From the NCBI RefSeq assembly GCF_001468285.1, contig NZ_LNSB01000018.1:25232-89231 (forward strand): 64,000 nt of DNA, read 5' to 3'. The DNA comes from Sphingopyxis sp. HIX (GTDB taxonomy: Bacteria; Pseudomonadota; Alphaproteobacteria; Sphingomonadales; Sphingomonadaceae). A model generated the notes under the pieces. It was not told the origin of the DNA and searched no databases. It saw only the letters and a list, made by a program, of their open reading frames with translations. How positions within the stretch are numbered: position 1 is the stretch's first letter; each line of letters opens with the position of its first letter. Shown here one piece after another: positions 51,868 through 61,019 of the stretch. The position numbers were made by a program, and so were the translations under genes.

Positions 51868-53640
51868 TTACCGCTGCTTGACGTAACGACCGGGAGCATC
51901 CTCGATCGCCTTCTTAGCACCCTTTCCGGGAATCCGCGAACCCTTTGCCGCGGTTTTTGCGCCGTCCCGTGCTTCGATCCAGCCGATCCAGTGCGGCCAC
52001 CAGCTGCCCTTGGTCTCGCGCGCGCCCGCTTCGAACTCGGCGAGCGTCGCCGCGCCATTGTCGCCGGTCCAATATTGATATTTGCCCGCGGCGGGCGGGT
52101 TGACCACGCCGGCGATGTGGCCCGATCCCGCGAGCAGGAAGGTCTTGTCGCCCGAAAGATGGTCCATCAGCCGCCAGACGCTGGCGAGCGGTGCGATATG
52201 ATCCTCGCGTCCCGCTTGGATATAGGCGGGGGTCCTGATCTTGCGAAGGTCGAGCGGGGTGCCGCACACCGACAGGCTGTTCGGGATCACCATGCGGTTG
52301 TCGCGATAGAGGTCGACCAGATATTGGCGGTGCCATTTCGCGGGCAGGTTGGTGGTATCGCCGTTCCAGTAGAGGAGGTCGAAGGGCGGATAGTCGTTGC
52401 CGAGCAGATAATTGCTGACGACATAATTCCAGATGAGGTCGCGCCCGCGCAAGGAATTGAAGGTCGCGGCCATATAGCGGCCGTCGAGATAACCCTGCGC
52501 CGAGAGCTGTTCGAGCAGCGCGAGATAGCTTTCGTCGACGAACAGCTTGAGGTCGCCCGCGAACTCGAAATCGATCTGCGCAGTGAAGAAGGTGACCGAC
52601 TTGACCTTGTCGGCCTCGCCCTTCGCCGACAGCATCGCGAGCGTCGCGGCGAGCGTGGTGCCCGCGACGCAATAGCCGATCGTGTGCACCGCGGGGACGT
52701 CCAGCAGCACACGCACCGTGTCGATCGCATCGACCTGCGCCGCGATATAATCGTCCCAGACGACCTCCTTCATCGACGCGTCGGCCGACTTCCACGACAC
52801 CATGAAGACGCTGAGCCCCTGCTCGACGGCCCAGGCGACGAAGCTTTTCGCGGGGTTGAGGTCGAGGATGTAGAAGCGGTTGATCCACGGCGGGAAGATG
52901 ACGAGCGGGACGGTGAACACGTCCTTGGTCGTCGGCGCATAATGGATGAGCTGGTAGAGGTCGGTTTCGTGGATCACCTTGCCCGGGGTGGTCGCGATAT
53001 TGACCCCGACCTCGAACGCGTCGGGATCGACGTGGGAAAGCTGCCCGCGCGACAGGTCGGTGAGCATATGCTTCAGGCCCTTGAGCAGGCTCTCGCCGCG
53101 CGTCTCGACGGCGCGCTTGATCACTTCGGGATTGGTGATCGCGAGGTTCGACGGCGAAAAGGCCTCGGCCATGTTCTTGGCGGCGAACTCCATCTTCTTG
53201 CGCGCACCTTCGTCGAGCCCCTGCATCTGCTGCGTCGTGGCGAGCAGCTGGTCGGAGAGCAGGCCATAGGTCTGGCGGATCAGCGCGAAGACGGGGTTCG
53301 CGCTCCATTCGGGATCGGCGAAGCGCTTGTCCTTCGGGACGTCGGTGACGGGCGTGAAGGACGGACCGAGGGTCGCGAGCGAGGTCCAGAAGGCGACCCC
53401 CTGTTCCCACATCTTCGACGACTGCTCCGCCCATTGCGTCGTCGCGGGGCTGTTGAGCCAGCTCGTCGGATCGAACATCGCGGCGGCGCTCGTCTTGCCG
53501 TCGTTCGCCTGGCCGAGCGCATATTCGAGCATCATCTGCTGCGCGCGGCCCATGACGCTCGCCCAATGCTGCAGATCGTCGGGCGAGGGCAGGAAGGGGT
53601 TCAAAATGTCGGCCGCGTCGTCCTTGCCCGTTTCGCTCAT
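51868..53640 (-). CDS. phaC: Class I poly(R)-hydroxyalkanoate synthase PhaC
   Basis: Polymerises (R)-3-hydroxyacyl-CoA to storage polyester on granules. The 590-residue length is typical of class I. The lipase-box-like nucleophile is C324 in GYCVAGTTLA; the acid and base follow in GREDHIAP and GSGHIAGVVNPP. Conserved VPPWINRFYILDLNPAKSFV (about 251-270; here FPPWINRFYILDL) is present. No phaA or phaB is adjacent, so the monomer supply is elsewhere. The next gene downstream is the phasin. Confidence 0.97.
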   Translation of the reverse strand: MSETGKDDAADILNPFLPSPDDLQHWASVMGRAQQMMLEYALGQANDGKTSAAAMFDPTSWLNSPATTQWAEQSSKMWEQGVAFWTSLATLGPSFTPVTDVPKDKRFADPEWSANPVFALIRQTYGLLSDQLLATTQQMQGLDEGARKKMEFAAKNMAEAFSPSNLAITNPEVIKRAVETRGESLLKGLKHMLTDLSRGQLSHVDPDAFEVGVNIATTPGKVIHETDLYQLIHYAPTTKDVFTVPLVIFPPWINRFYILDLNPAKSFVAWAVEQGLSVFMVSWKSADASMKEVVWDDYIAAQVDAIDTVRVLLDVPAVHTIGYCVAGTTLAATLAMLSAKGEADKVKSVTFFTAQIDFEFAGDLKLFVDESYLALLEQLSAQGYLDGRYMAATFNSLRGRDLIWNYVVSNYLLGNDYPPFDLLYWNGDTTNLPAKWHRQYLVDLYRDNRMVIPNSLSVCGTPLDLRKIRTPAYIQAGREDHIAPLASVWRLMDHLSGDKTFLLAGSGHIAGVVNPPAAGKYQYWTGDNGAATLAEFEAGARETKGSWWPHWIGWIEARDGAKTAAKGSRIPGKGAKKAIEDAPGRYVKQR

Positions 53641-53755
53641 GCTCGTTCCCGCTGGTCTGTGGCGATATTTGGCCTATAACAAGCCCCGGCGCGGCTGGCG
53701 AGATTGCCGCTCGCGTCAACCGTCAGATAACGAAAAGGAGTTGTTCTAGTTTCCC

Positions 53756-54967
53756 ATGTCCGAAGATGAATTCTACCGCATCAAGCGCCTGCCGCCCTAT
53801 GTCATCGCTGAAGTCAATGCGATGCGTGCGGCCGCCCGCGCCGCGGGAGAGGACATCATCGACCTGGGGATGGGCAACCCCGACCTGCCGCCGCCTGCGC
53901 ATGTGATCGAAAAACTCTGCGAAGTCGCGATGAAGCCCGACGCGCACGGCTATTCGCAGTCGAAGGGCATTCCGGGCCTCCGCAAGGCGCAGGCGAACTA
54001 TTATGCGCGCCGCTTCAACGTCGAACTCGATCCCGAGAGCGAGGTGGTGGTGACGATGGGGTCGAAGGAAGGGCTCGCGAGCCTCGCCACCGCGATCACC
54101 GGACCGGGCGACGTCGTCCTCGCGCCGAACCCCAGCTATCCGATCCACACCTTCGGTTTCATCATCGCGGGCGCGACGATCCGCAGCGTGCCGACCACGC
54201 CCGACGAGAATTACTGGCGCGCGCTCGACCGCGCGATGGCCTTCACCGTGCCGCGGCCGTCGATCCTGGTCGTGAACTATCCGTCGAACCCGACCGCCGA
54301 GGCGGTCGACCTCGCCTTTTACGAGCGGCTCGTCGCCTGGGCGAAGGATAACAAGGTCTGGGTGCTCAGCGACCTCGCCTATTCGGAGCTTTATTACGAC
54401 GGCAATCCGACCCCTTCGATCCTGCAGGTGCCGGGCGCGAAGGATGTCGCGATCGAATTCACCTCGATGTCGAAGACCTATTCGATGGCGGGCTGGCGCA
54501 TGGGTTTCGCGGTGGGCAACAAGCGCCTGATCGCGGCGATGACGCGCGTGAAGTCGTACCTCGATTATGGCGCCTTCACGCCGATCCAGGCCGCGGCGTG
54601 CGCGGCGCTCAACGGGCCGCAGGATATCGTCGCCAAGAACCGCGAGCTCTATCAGAAGCGCCGCGACGTGATGGTCGAGAGCTTCGCGCGCGCGGGCTGG
54701 GACATTCCGAGCCCGCCGGCGTCGATGTTCGCCTGGGCGCCGCTGCCGCCCGCGCTCAAGGAGATGGGCAGCCTCGAATTCTCGAAGCAGCTCCTGACCC
54801 ACGCCAAGGTCGCGGTCGCGCCGGGGGTCGGTTATGGCGAGGACGGCGAAGGCTATGTCCGGATCGCGATGGTCGAGAACGAGCAGCGCATCCGCCAGGC
54901 GGCACGCAACATCCGCAAGTTTCTGCAGATGCACGGCGTGAACACGCCGTCGGTCGCGGCGGGCTGA
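53756..54967 (+). CDS. Class I aminotransferase, AlaC-like
   Basis: A 403-residue fold-type I aminotransferase. DLGMGNPDLPPPAHV near 39-53 and MSKTYSMAGWRMGF with PLP lysine K240 resemble the AlaC/glutamate-pyruvate aminotransferase group and LL-diaminopimelate aminotransferase-like proteins. N in VVNYPSNPTAEAVD binds the PLP ring and R in the C-terminal part binds the carboxylate. It most likely interconverts alanine and pyruvate. It is divergent from phaC and shares one base with the DUF2721 gene (TGATG). Confidence 0.88.
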   Translation: MSEDEFYRIKRLPPYVIAEVNAMRAAARAAGEDIIDLGMGNPDLPPPAHVIEKLCEVAMKPDAHGYSQSKGIPGLRKAQANYYARRFNVELDPESEVVVTMGSKEGLASLATAITGPGDVVLAPNPSYPIHTFGFIIAGATIRSVPTTPDENYWRALDRAMAFTVPRPSILVVNYPSNPTAEAVDLAFYERLVAWAKDNKVWVLSDLAYSELYYDGNPTPSILQVPGAKDVAIEFTSMSKTYSMAGWRMGFAVGNKRLIAAMTRVKSYLDYGAFTPIQAAACAALNGPQDIVAKNRELYQKRRDVMVESFARAGWDIPSPPASMFAWAPLPPALKEMGSLEFSKQLLTHAKVAVAPGVGYGEDGEGYVRIAMVENEQRIRQAARNIRKFLQMHGVNTPSVAAG

Positions 54968-55455
54968 TGTCCGCCGCAACCGGCCTCGGGGCCATTGCGG
55001 AAATCATCCAGATCTCTGTCACGCCGGTGTTCCTGCTGGTGGCGACCGGGGGCCTGCTCAACGTCTTCACCGGACGGCTCGCGCGCGTCGTCGACCGTTC
55101 GCGCGTTTTGATCGAGCAATGGGGCGAGACCGAGGGGCAGGAGCACGAACGGCTCGTCGCCGAGCTGCGCGTCGTCGACCGGCGGATGGACATCATCAAT
55201 AATTCGATCGCCGCGGCGGTCGCGTGCGGGATCGTCGTCTGCCTGCTCGTCGCGCTGCTGTTCGCGCAGGCCTTCGTCGGCTTCAACCTGGGCGCGGCGG
55301 CGGCGTGGGTGTTCGCGCTGGCGATGCTGCTATTGCTCGCCGCGCTGGTGCTGTTCCTGATCGAGGTGCGGCTCGCGACGCGGACGATCCACGTCCCGCT
55401 CGAGCTGCTCGAGCTCGAGGAGATGGGTTGGCGGAAAAGACAAGGGCGGCGCTGA
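54967..55455 (+). CDS. DUF2721 domain-containing membrane protein
   Basis: A 162-residue protein with three hydrophobic segments: ISVTPVFLLVATGGLLNVF near 16-34, VACGIVVCLLVALLFAQAF and AWVFALAMLLLLAALVLFLIEV, in parts. The loop between the first two is charged (RLARVVDRSRVLIEQWGE), as in the DUF2721 family. Function unknown. It starts inside the aminotransferase stop and must be co-translated. Confidence 0.84.
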   Translation: MSAATGLGAIAEIIQISVTPVFLLVATGGLLNVFTGRLARVVDRSRVLIEQWGETEGQEHERLVAELRVVDRRMDIINNSIAAAVACGIVVCLLVALLFAQAFVGFNLGAAAAWVFALAMLLLLAALVLFLIEVRLATRTIHVPLELLELEEMGWRKRQGRR

Positions 55456-55461
55456 GAGTCG

Positions 55462-55490
55462 GTTTGGGGGTGGGGAGCGGCCTTTGCCTT
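55462..55490 (+). repeat. Stand-alone copy of G-rich motif
   Basis: GGTTTGGGGGTGGGGAGCGG matches the family B outer arm, directly after the DUF2721 stop. The stretch to 55628 holds no other feature I can support. Confidence 0.5.
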
Positions 55491-55628
55491 ATTCCAAAGT
55501 TCAGGAAAGTTCAGCCCAGTGAGCTTCCCGGATAGAGGCCTCGGAGACCGCTGTATTCGCCGAGCGGAAGAGTCGAGATCGACGCTGGCATAGCCGGATT
55601 TATTAGGAAAGGCCTTTTTTAGGGCGGC

Positions 55629-55836
55629 GGTTTTGGGGTGGGGAACGGACGTTCCTAATCCTCCCTGCGGCATAGCCGTGGGGAGGGGAACCGCCCGCAG
55701 GGTGGTGGAGGGGCAGAGGCCTTCCACCGACGCTTATAGCCGCTGCCCCTCCACCACCGCCTGCGGCGGCGGTCCCCCTCCCCATCGCTTCGCGACAGGG
55801 AGGACTAAGAACGTCCCTTCCCGCCCGAAACCAGCC
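55629..55836. repeat. Palindromic intergenic repeat, family B, copy 2, with G-rich outer arms
   Basis: The left outer arm GGTTTTGGGGTGGGGAACGG-ACGTTC is answered on the right by GAACGTCCCTTCCCGCCCGAAACC. Inside are CTAATCCTCCC and GGAGGACTAA, then GTGGTGGAGGGGCAG and CTGCCCCTCCACCAC. The 208-bp element is palindromic end to end and occupies a convergent gap. Confidence 0.85.
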
Positions 55837-55853
55837 ATCTAGGCTCTAGACGA

Positions 55854-57434
55854 TCACGGCCCGACGCTCGCCCGGAACGTCGGCGCCACCCGCTTCCGGC
55901 TCGCCTGCTCATAGGCGTAACCCGCCGCCAGCACCCCGGCGTCGCCCCATTTGGGGCCGATGAAGCTGATCCCGATCGGCAGGCCCTGCACCGCGCCCAT
56001 CGGCACGGTGAGGTGCGGATAGCCCGCGACCGCGGGGAGCTGGCTGGCGCTGGGGCCGTTGTAATGGTCGCCGTTGACGAGGTCGCTGGTCCAGGCGGGG
56101 CCGTTGGTGACGCCGACAAGCAAGTCGACCTTGTGCGCCGCGAGCAGCCGGTCGATGCCCTCGGGTCCCGCGAGGCGCGCTGCCTTGGCCTTGGCCTCGA
56201 GATAGGCCTTGCTGTCGAGGCCGCCCTTGGTCTCGGCCAGTTCGAAGATCGACTGGTCGAACCATGAAAGCTCCTCGGGATGCGCCTTGTTGAAGGCGAT
56301 CACGTCGGCGAGCGTCTTCGGGCCGTTCTGCGCGGGCAGGCCCGCGAGATAGGCCGCCATGTCGGCCTTGAGCTCGGTCAGCAATATTTCGAACTCGGCA
56401 GCGCCCAGTTCTTCGAGCCCCTTGCGGCTGTCGGCGATGTCGACGACCGTCGCGCCGAGATCGGTCATCTGCTTCAGCGCCGCATCGAGGAGTGCCGCGA
56501 TGTCGGCGCGGCCGCCGATGCGGTCGCGCAGCACGCCGATGCGCTTGCCCTTCAGCGCATCGGGCGCGAGCGCGGCGACATAGTCGGTTTTGCGCGCGTC
56601 GGCCTCGGCGGTCGCGGGATCGGCGGGGTCGCTGCCCGCGATGACGCTCATCACCGCGGCGGCGTCGCGCACCGTCAGCGTCATCGGGCCCGCGGTGTCC
56701 TGGCTGTGGCTGATCGGAACGATGTGGGTGCGGCTGACGAGGCCCACGGTCGGCTTGAAGCCGACGATGCCGTTGACCCCCGCGGGGCAGGTGATCGAGC
56801 CGTCGGTTTCGGTGCCGATCGCGAGCGGCGCAAGGCTGGCGGCGACCGCAGCGGCGCTGCCCGACGAGGAGCCGCAGCTGTTGCGGTCGAGCGCGTGTGG
56901 GTTCCTGGTGAGCCCGCCGACCGCGCTCCATCCGCTCGTCGAATCGTTCGAGCGGATGTTCGCCCATTCGCTGAGGTTGGTCTTGCCGAGGATGATCGCC
57001 CCGGCGTCGCGCAGCCGCGCGACGATCGGCGCGTCGCGGCCGGTGACATTGTCCTTGAGCGCGAGCGAGCCTGCGGTCGTCGGCCACGGACCCGCGGCCT
57101 CGATATTGTCCTTGAGCAGGATGGGGATGCCGTGCAGCGGGCCGCGCACCTTGCCCGCCTTGCGCTCGTCGTAGAGCCGCTGCCCCTCGGCATAGGCTTC
57201 GGTCTGCGACAGGTTCGCGATCACGGCGTTCAATTTGGGCCCATAGTCGTCGAGCCGGCCGATGCGGTCCTGATAGACCGAGACCATCAGCCCTTCGTAG
57301 AGCTGGCCGCTCTCCATGTCGGCGCGCAGCGTCGCGGCGTCCTTGCCTTCGACGTCGGGGAGCGGCGGCGGCATCGCCATCGCGGCGGTGGTGGCGAGGA
57401 GCGCGGCGGCGGCGAGCAGCGAATATTTTTGCAT
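55854..57434 (-). CDS. Exported amidase (amidase signature family)
   Basis: A 526-residue hydrolase. A signal peptide (MQKYSLLAAAALLATTAAMAM) is followed by the amidase-signature fold: GIPILLKDNIE with the catalytic lysine near 105, and GSSSGSAAAVAASLAPLAIGTETDGSI, in parts, with the serine pair of the Ser-cisSer-Lys triad. Related secreted enzymes cleave amides of unknown origin; the cytosolic GatA function is excluded by the signal peptide. Its 3' end abuts repeat B2; it is divergent from the MFS gene by 110 bp. Confidence 0.9.
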   Translation of the reverse strand: MQKYSLLAAAALLATTAAMAMPPPLPDVEGKDAATLRADMESGQLYEGLMVSVYQDRIGRLDDYGPKLNAVIANLSQTEAYAEGQRLYDERKAGKVRGPLHGIPILLKDNIEAAGPWPTTAGSLALKDNVTGRDAPIVARLRDAGAIILGKTNLSEWANIRSNDSTSGWSAVGGLTRNPHALDRNSCGSSSGSAAAVAASLAPLAIGTETDGSITCPAGVNGIVGFKPTVGLVSRTHIVPISHSQDTAGPMTLTVRDAAAVMSVIAGSDPADPATAEADARKTDYVAALAPDALKGKRIGVLRDRIGGRADIAALLDAALKQMTDLGATVVDIADSRKGLEELGAAEFEILLTELKADMAAYLAGLPAQNGPKTLADVIAFNKAHPEELSWFDQSIFELAETKGGLDSKAYLEAKAKAARLAGPEGIDRLLAAHKVDLLVGVTNGPAWTSDLVNGDHYNGPSASQLPAVAGYPHLTVPMGAVQGLPIGISFIGPKWGDAGVLAAGYAYEQASRKRVAPTFRASVGP

Positions 57435-57544
57435 GGTGCGAAAGCTGCCAGCCGTAGCGGCAATTGCAAGCGGCGATTTTCGGGCCGTCGCGGCGGCATT
57501 GACACCGGGGGTCCGATCTGGCCCGATGCGGCCGGGAGAAAAAG

Positions 57545-58858
57545 ATGATCGAAAAAGCCGCCGTGTCGCAGGGCGCCGTTTCGCCGTCCGCCGACAGTGT
57601 GTCCGCACAGACGCGGACGATGCTGTGGGTGCTGCTGATCGTCTATATCTTCAATTTCCTCGACCGGCAGATCGTCAATATTCTCGCCGAGCCGATCAAG
57701 ACCGACCTGGGTCTGACCGATACCGAATTGGGGCTGCTCGCGGGGCCGGCCTTCGCGGTCTTCTATGCGCTGCTCGGTATTCCGATCGCGCGCTATGCCG
57801 ACAGGGACGGCACCAACCGCATCCGGCTGATCTCGATCGCGCTCGCGATCTGGTCGGCGATGACCGCGGTGTGCGGGCTCGCCCAGAATTTCGTGCAATT
57901 GCTCTTCGCGCGTATCGGGGTCGGCATCGGCGAGGCGGGGTGCACGCCCGCCGCGCATTCCTTGATCAGTGACAGCGTGGAGCCAGCGAAGCGCTCGTCG
58001 GCGATCGCCTTTTACGGCATGGGCGTGCCGATCGGTTCGCTGCTGGGGCTGATCATCGGCGGGATCGTCAATGACCTCTATGGCTGGCGCATCGCGCTGA
58101 TGCTGGTCGGGCTGCCCGGGCTCCTGCTCGCGTTGGTCGTGCTGTTCGTGCTGCGCGAGCCGCGTCATCTGCGGCCCATCGCCGAAGCGAGCGCCGCCAA
58201 ACCGGCGCAGCTTTCGACGGGCGAGGCGATGCGCGAAATCTTCGCGTCGCGCGCCTTCGTCTATATTTTGATCGCCGCGTCGGTCACCGCCTTCCTGGGC
58301 TATGGCAAGGCGCTGTGGACGATCAGCTTCTTCATCCGCAGCCACGGGCTGTCGACCACCGAGGCGGGGTTGTCGATGGCGGTGGTGCTGGGCGTTGCGG
58401 GGGTGTTCGGCACCTGGCTGGGCGGCAAGGTCGCCGACAAGCTGGGATCGCGCGACAAGAAGCATATCCTGACGCTGCCGGCCTATGGCATGGCTCTCGC
58501 CGCGCCGGTGCTGTTCCTCGGCTATTATATGGAAAACTGGATGATCGCGGTCGCGTTGCTGATCGTCCCGACCATCCTCAATTCGGCCTATTACGGCCCC
58601 GCCTATGGCTGCGTGCAGGGGCTGGTGCGGCCGCAGGCGCGCGCGGTCGCGGCGTCGATCATGCTGTTCGGGCAGAATCTGATCGGGCTGGGCTTCGGAC
58701 CCTTCCTGTTCGGCGTGCTGTCCGATGCGCTCGCCCCGACCTATGGGCAGGAAAGCGTGCGCTATGTCCTCTATGGTGCGGCGTGGCTGGGGCTGATCCC
58801 CGCCTTTTTCTTCTGGCGCGCGAGCTTGCGGCTCTCGCGCGAACTCAAGTCGGGTTAG
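57545..58858 (+). CDS. MFS transporter, spinster-like family
   Basis: A 437-residue 12-helix transporter. YIFNFLDRQIVNILAEPIKTDLGLTDTELG, in parts, near 28-57 is the hallmark of the spinster-like group common in sphingomonads, and GIGEAGCTPAAHSLISD near 129-145 is motif 5-like. Substrates in bacteria are mostly unknown; many lie with catabolic genes. Here it is divergent from the amidase and may import the product or substrate, which is inference. Its stop overlaps that of the FMN reductase gene. Confidence 0.88.
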   Translation: MIEKAAVSQGAVSPSADSVSAQTRTMLWVLLIVYIFNFLDRQIVNILAEPIKTDLGLTDTELGLLAGPAFAVFYALLGIPIARYADRDGTNRIRLISIALAIWSAMTAVCGLAQNFVQLLFARIGVGIGEAGCTPAAHSLISDSVEPAKRSSAIAFYGMGVPIGSLLGLIIGGIVNDLYGWRIALMLVGLPGLLLALVVLFVLREPRHLRPIAEASAAKPAQLSTGEAMREIFASRAFVYILIAASVTAFLGYGKALWTISFFIRSHGLSTTEAGLSMAVVLGVAGVFGTWLGGKVADKLGSRDKKHILTLPAYGMALAAPVLFLGYYMENWMIAVALLIVPTILNSAYYGPAYGCVQGLVRPQARAVAASIMLFGQNLIGLGFGPFLFGVLSDALAPTYGQESVRYVLYGAAWLGLIPAFFFWRASLRLSRELKSG

Positions 58859-59445
58859 TAGGGCGGCGCTTGCCGCGCGCGCTGTGCTTTCGCGGCGTCG
58901 ATCCACCAATTGAGATCGTCGGCGAAGCGCGGGAAGCTCTTCTCCAGCCGCGCGCCGTCTTCGCCCGCGGGCTTGCCCTCGGCGTCGAAGGCGCCGCCGA
59001 TCCGCCCGACGGGCAGGATCGAACTGGTCACCGCCATGCCCATCTCGCCGAGGATATCGCGCCAGCCCATCATCGCGCGCACCCCCGACCAGGGGCCGGC
59101 CGAATAGCAGGCGATCGCGGCAGGACGCCAGAACCATTCCTCGAGATAATGGTCGGTGAGGTTCTTGAGCCCCGGCTGCGGCCCCCAATTATATTCGCCG
59201 GTGACGAACAGGAAGCCGTCGGCGGCGCGGATCTTGCCGGCGAGTTCCTCCATCGCGGGCGGCGCCTCGCCCTTCGGATATTCCTTGTACATGCGGTCGA
59301 GCATCGGGAGGTCGACCGCCTTGGCGTCGATCAGCTCGGCGCTGTCGCCGCGCGCCTTGATCGCATCGACCAGCCACTCTGCGAGCTTGATGCCCTGGCG
59401 GTCGCGGCGGTAGCTGCCGAAGAAGACGAGGATATGGCGCGGCAT
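58855..59445 (-). CDS. NADPH-dependent FMN reductase family protein
   Basis: A 196-residue flavodoxin-fold oxidoreductase. It begins ILVFFGSYRRDRQGIKLAEWL, a modified phosphate-binding loop of the FMN reductase family, and has FVTGEYNWGPQPGLKNLTDHY near 78-98, typical of the NADPH:quinone/FMN reductase group. It should transfer electrons from NAD(P)H to FMN or quinones in the cytosol. The L,D-transpeptidase gene lies 10 nt upstream on the same strand. Confidence 0.88.
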   Translation of the reverse strand: MPRHILVFFGSYRRDRQGIKLAEWLVDAIKARGDSAELIDAKAVDLPMLDRMYKEYPKGEAPPAMEELAGKIRAADGFLFVTGEYNWGPQPGLKNLTDHYLEEWFWRPAAIACYSAGPWSGVRAMMGWRDILGEMGMAVTSSILPVGRIGGAFDAEGKPAGEDGARLEKSFPRFADDLNWWIDAAKAQRARQAPPY

Positions 59446-59455
59446 GGGGCTTCCT

Positions 59456-59956
59456 TCAGGGGCGGATGGTGATCGGGGTGCCGTCGGGGACGAGGTCCCA
59501 CAGCTGCCTTATCTCGGCATTGGAGAGCGCGATGCAGCCGTCGGTCCAGTCGCTCGCCAGCGTCGGGCCGGGCCAGCGGTTGGGCTGGCCGTGGATGAAG
59601 ATGTCGCCGCCCGGCGAGCGCCCCTGCGCCTTGGCATAAGCGCGGTCGGCAGCGTTGGGATAGGAGATGCGGAGCGACAGGTGATAGGCGCTCTTCGGGT
59701 TGCGGCCGCTGATCGTATAGCTGCCCTCGGGTGTCCGCTCGTCGCCTTCGAACTGCTTGTGCCCCGTGGGCGCGTCGCCGAAGCGGATGTTGGCGTAGCG
59801 CGCGATCTCGCGGCCATCCTTATAGGCGATCAGGATCCGGTCGCTCTTGTCGACGAGCAGGCGGTCGGCCCTCGCCGCGGCGGGCGGTGCGGGCTGCGAA
59901 CTCGCCGAGCCGCAGGCGGCGAGCAGCAGCAGGAGCGGGAAGGCGAAGAAGCGCAT
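59456..59956 (-). CDS. L,D-transpeptidase (YkuD) family protein
   Basis: A 166-residue exported protein. The N-terminus MRFFAFPLLLLLAACGSASS is a lipoprotein signal (Cys15). The YkuD domain shows HGQPN and SDWTDGCIALSNAEI, the HxG and (S/T)xGC pattern with the catalytic cysteine. It may link peptidoglycan 3-3 bonds or attach lipoproteins; short stand-alone members are often murein-modifying enzymes of unknown specificity. Between it and the ferric-reductase-like gene there are 38 nt. Confidence 0.88.
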   Translation of the reverse strand: MRFFAFPLLLLLAACGSASSQPAPPAAARADRLLVDKSDRILIAYKDGREIARYANIRFGDAPTGHKQFEGDERTPEGSYTISGRNPKSAYHLSLRISYPNAADRAYAKAQGRSPGGDIFIHGQPNRWPGPTLASDWTDGCIALSNAEIRQLWDLVPDGTPITIRP

Positions 59957-59994
59957 GGCGCGATCCTACGCCTTCGCCGCCGCCGGGCAAGGGG

Positions 59995-60609
59995 TCAGGC
60001 GGGCGCGGCGACGCGGCGGCTGCGCCGCGCGGCCCAGAGGCGGAGCGCCAGCGCGGCGATGAGGATCGCGACGGGGATGGCATAGGCGGCGCTCGCCGGT
60101 ATGCGCTTGCCGTTGGTGAAGACGAAGCTGATCCAGATCACCCAGATGCCGATGCTATGGAGGCGCTTCCAGTTCCTGGGGCCGAGCGCGGCGACCCCGC
60201 GGTCGAACGAGGTCGCGGCGAGCAAGGCGATGAAGAGATAGGCGATGCCGCCGGTGACGAAGGTCTTCGGCTGGACGAGCAACGCGAACGTGTCGGGGTG
60301 CCAGCGGTGGAGGAGGAAGATCGCGCCCGCGTGGACGAGGTGCGAGAAGGCGAAGCCGAGGCCGAACCAGCGGCGGTTGGCCAGCAGCCAGCGCGTCACG
60401 GCGCCCGGCGAGAGCCTGACCAGCGCCGAGGCGGCGAAGGCCAGCAGGAAGAGCGCGAGCGAGGTGCGCGCGGTGGCCCGGATTGCGAGGCGGACGCCCT
60501 CGACCCCGCCGCCGTCGGCGAGGACCATGCCGCCCGCCATCGCGGCGAGCGCGGCGGCGATGAGGAAGAAGAGGGCGGCGCCGTTCGGAATGGCTCGATC
60601 TTCACGCAT
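59995..60609 (-). CDS. Ferric reductase-like transmembrane protein
   Basis: A 204-residue protein with six hydrophobic helices. Histidines in FSHLVHAGAIFLLHRWH and KRLHSIGIWVIW are placed like the heme ligands of the ferric-reductase-like/MsrQ family. It lacks the FAD/NAD domains of true ferric reductases, so it would need a redox partner; the FMN reductase two genes downstream could be one. It is first in the minus-strand run and starts next to the PadR operators, so PadR could affect it too. Confidence 0.83.
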   Translation of the reverse strand: MREDRAIPNGAALFFLIAAALAAMAGGMVLADGGGVEGVRLAIRATARTSLALFLLAFAASALVRLSPGAVTRWLLANRRWFGLGFAFSHLVHAGAIFLLHRWHPDTFALLVQPKTFVTGGIAYLFIALLAATSFDRGVAALGPRNWKRLHSIGIWVIWISFVFTNGKRIPASAAYAIPVAILIAALALRLWAARRSRRVAAPA

Positions 60610-60632
60610 ATCGACGATGTCCTTGCTTAATA

Positions 60633-60679
60633 CCTAGTGTTGCTAGGGTATAGCTTGACCCCTAGCGTTGCAAGGGGTA
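60633..60679. promoter_or_regulatory. Tandem PadR-type operators
   Basis: CCTAGTGTTGCTAGGGTA (60633-60650) and CCTAGCGTTGCAAGGGGTA (60661-60679) are two related copies 28 bp apart, each an imperfect inverted repeat around GTTGC. They lie just before padR and 24 bp after the start of the divergent ferric-reductase-like gene. Confidence 0.7.
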
Positions 60680-60689
60680 AAAGCGCGGC

Positions 60690-61019
60690 ATGAATGCCGA
60701 AATGCTCAAGGGCCATCTCGACACGGTCATCCTCGCGACGCTCGAGCGCGGCGCGGCGCACGGCTATGCGGTGATCGAAGAGATAAGGCGGCGGAGCGGC
60801 GGGCATTTCGATTTGCCCGAGGGGACGGTCTATCCCGCGCTCCACCGGCTCGAACTCGCGGGGCTGCTGGCGAGCGACTGGGTCGATCCGCCGGCGGGGC
60901 GGCGCAAGCGCGTCTATGCGCTGACCGCGGCGGGGCGCGATGCGCTGGGTGAGCGGCGGACGGGCTGGGCCGAATTCGCGCGCGCCGTCGGCGCCTTCCT
61001 CGAGCCGGGATCGGCATGA
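60690..61019 (+). CDS. PadR family transcriptional regulator
   Basis: A 109-residue winged-helix regulator of the short PadR type: LKGHLDTVILATLERGAAHGYAVIEEI near 6-32 (in parts) and EGTVYPALHRLELAGLLAS, the recognition helix and wing. It lacks the long C-terminal domain. It overlaps a small membrane-protein gene by 4 nt, a common PadR-effector arrangement. AAGGGG lies upstream within an operator copy, so repressor binding would cover the promoter and leader. Confidence 0.9.
   Translation: MNAEMLKGHLDTVILATLERGAAHGYAVIEEIRRRSGGHFDLPEGTVYPALHRLELAGLLASDWVDPPAGRRKRVYALTAAGRDALGERRTGWAEFARAVGAFLEPGSA

Noticed and set aside
57287..59188. 633-residue minus frame across the MFS gene
   Set aside because: Antisense to a well recognised transporter, with low-complexity Arg/Gln/His content.
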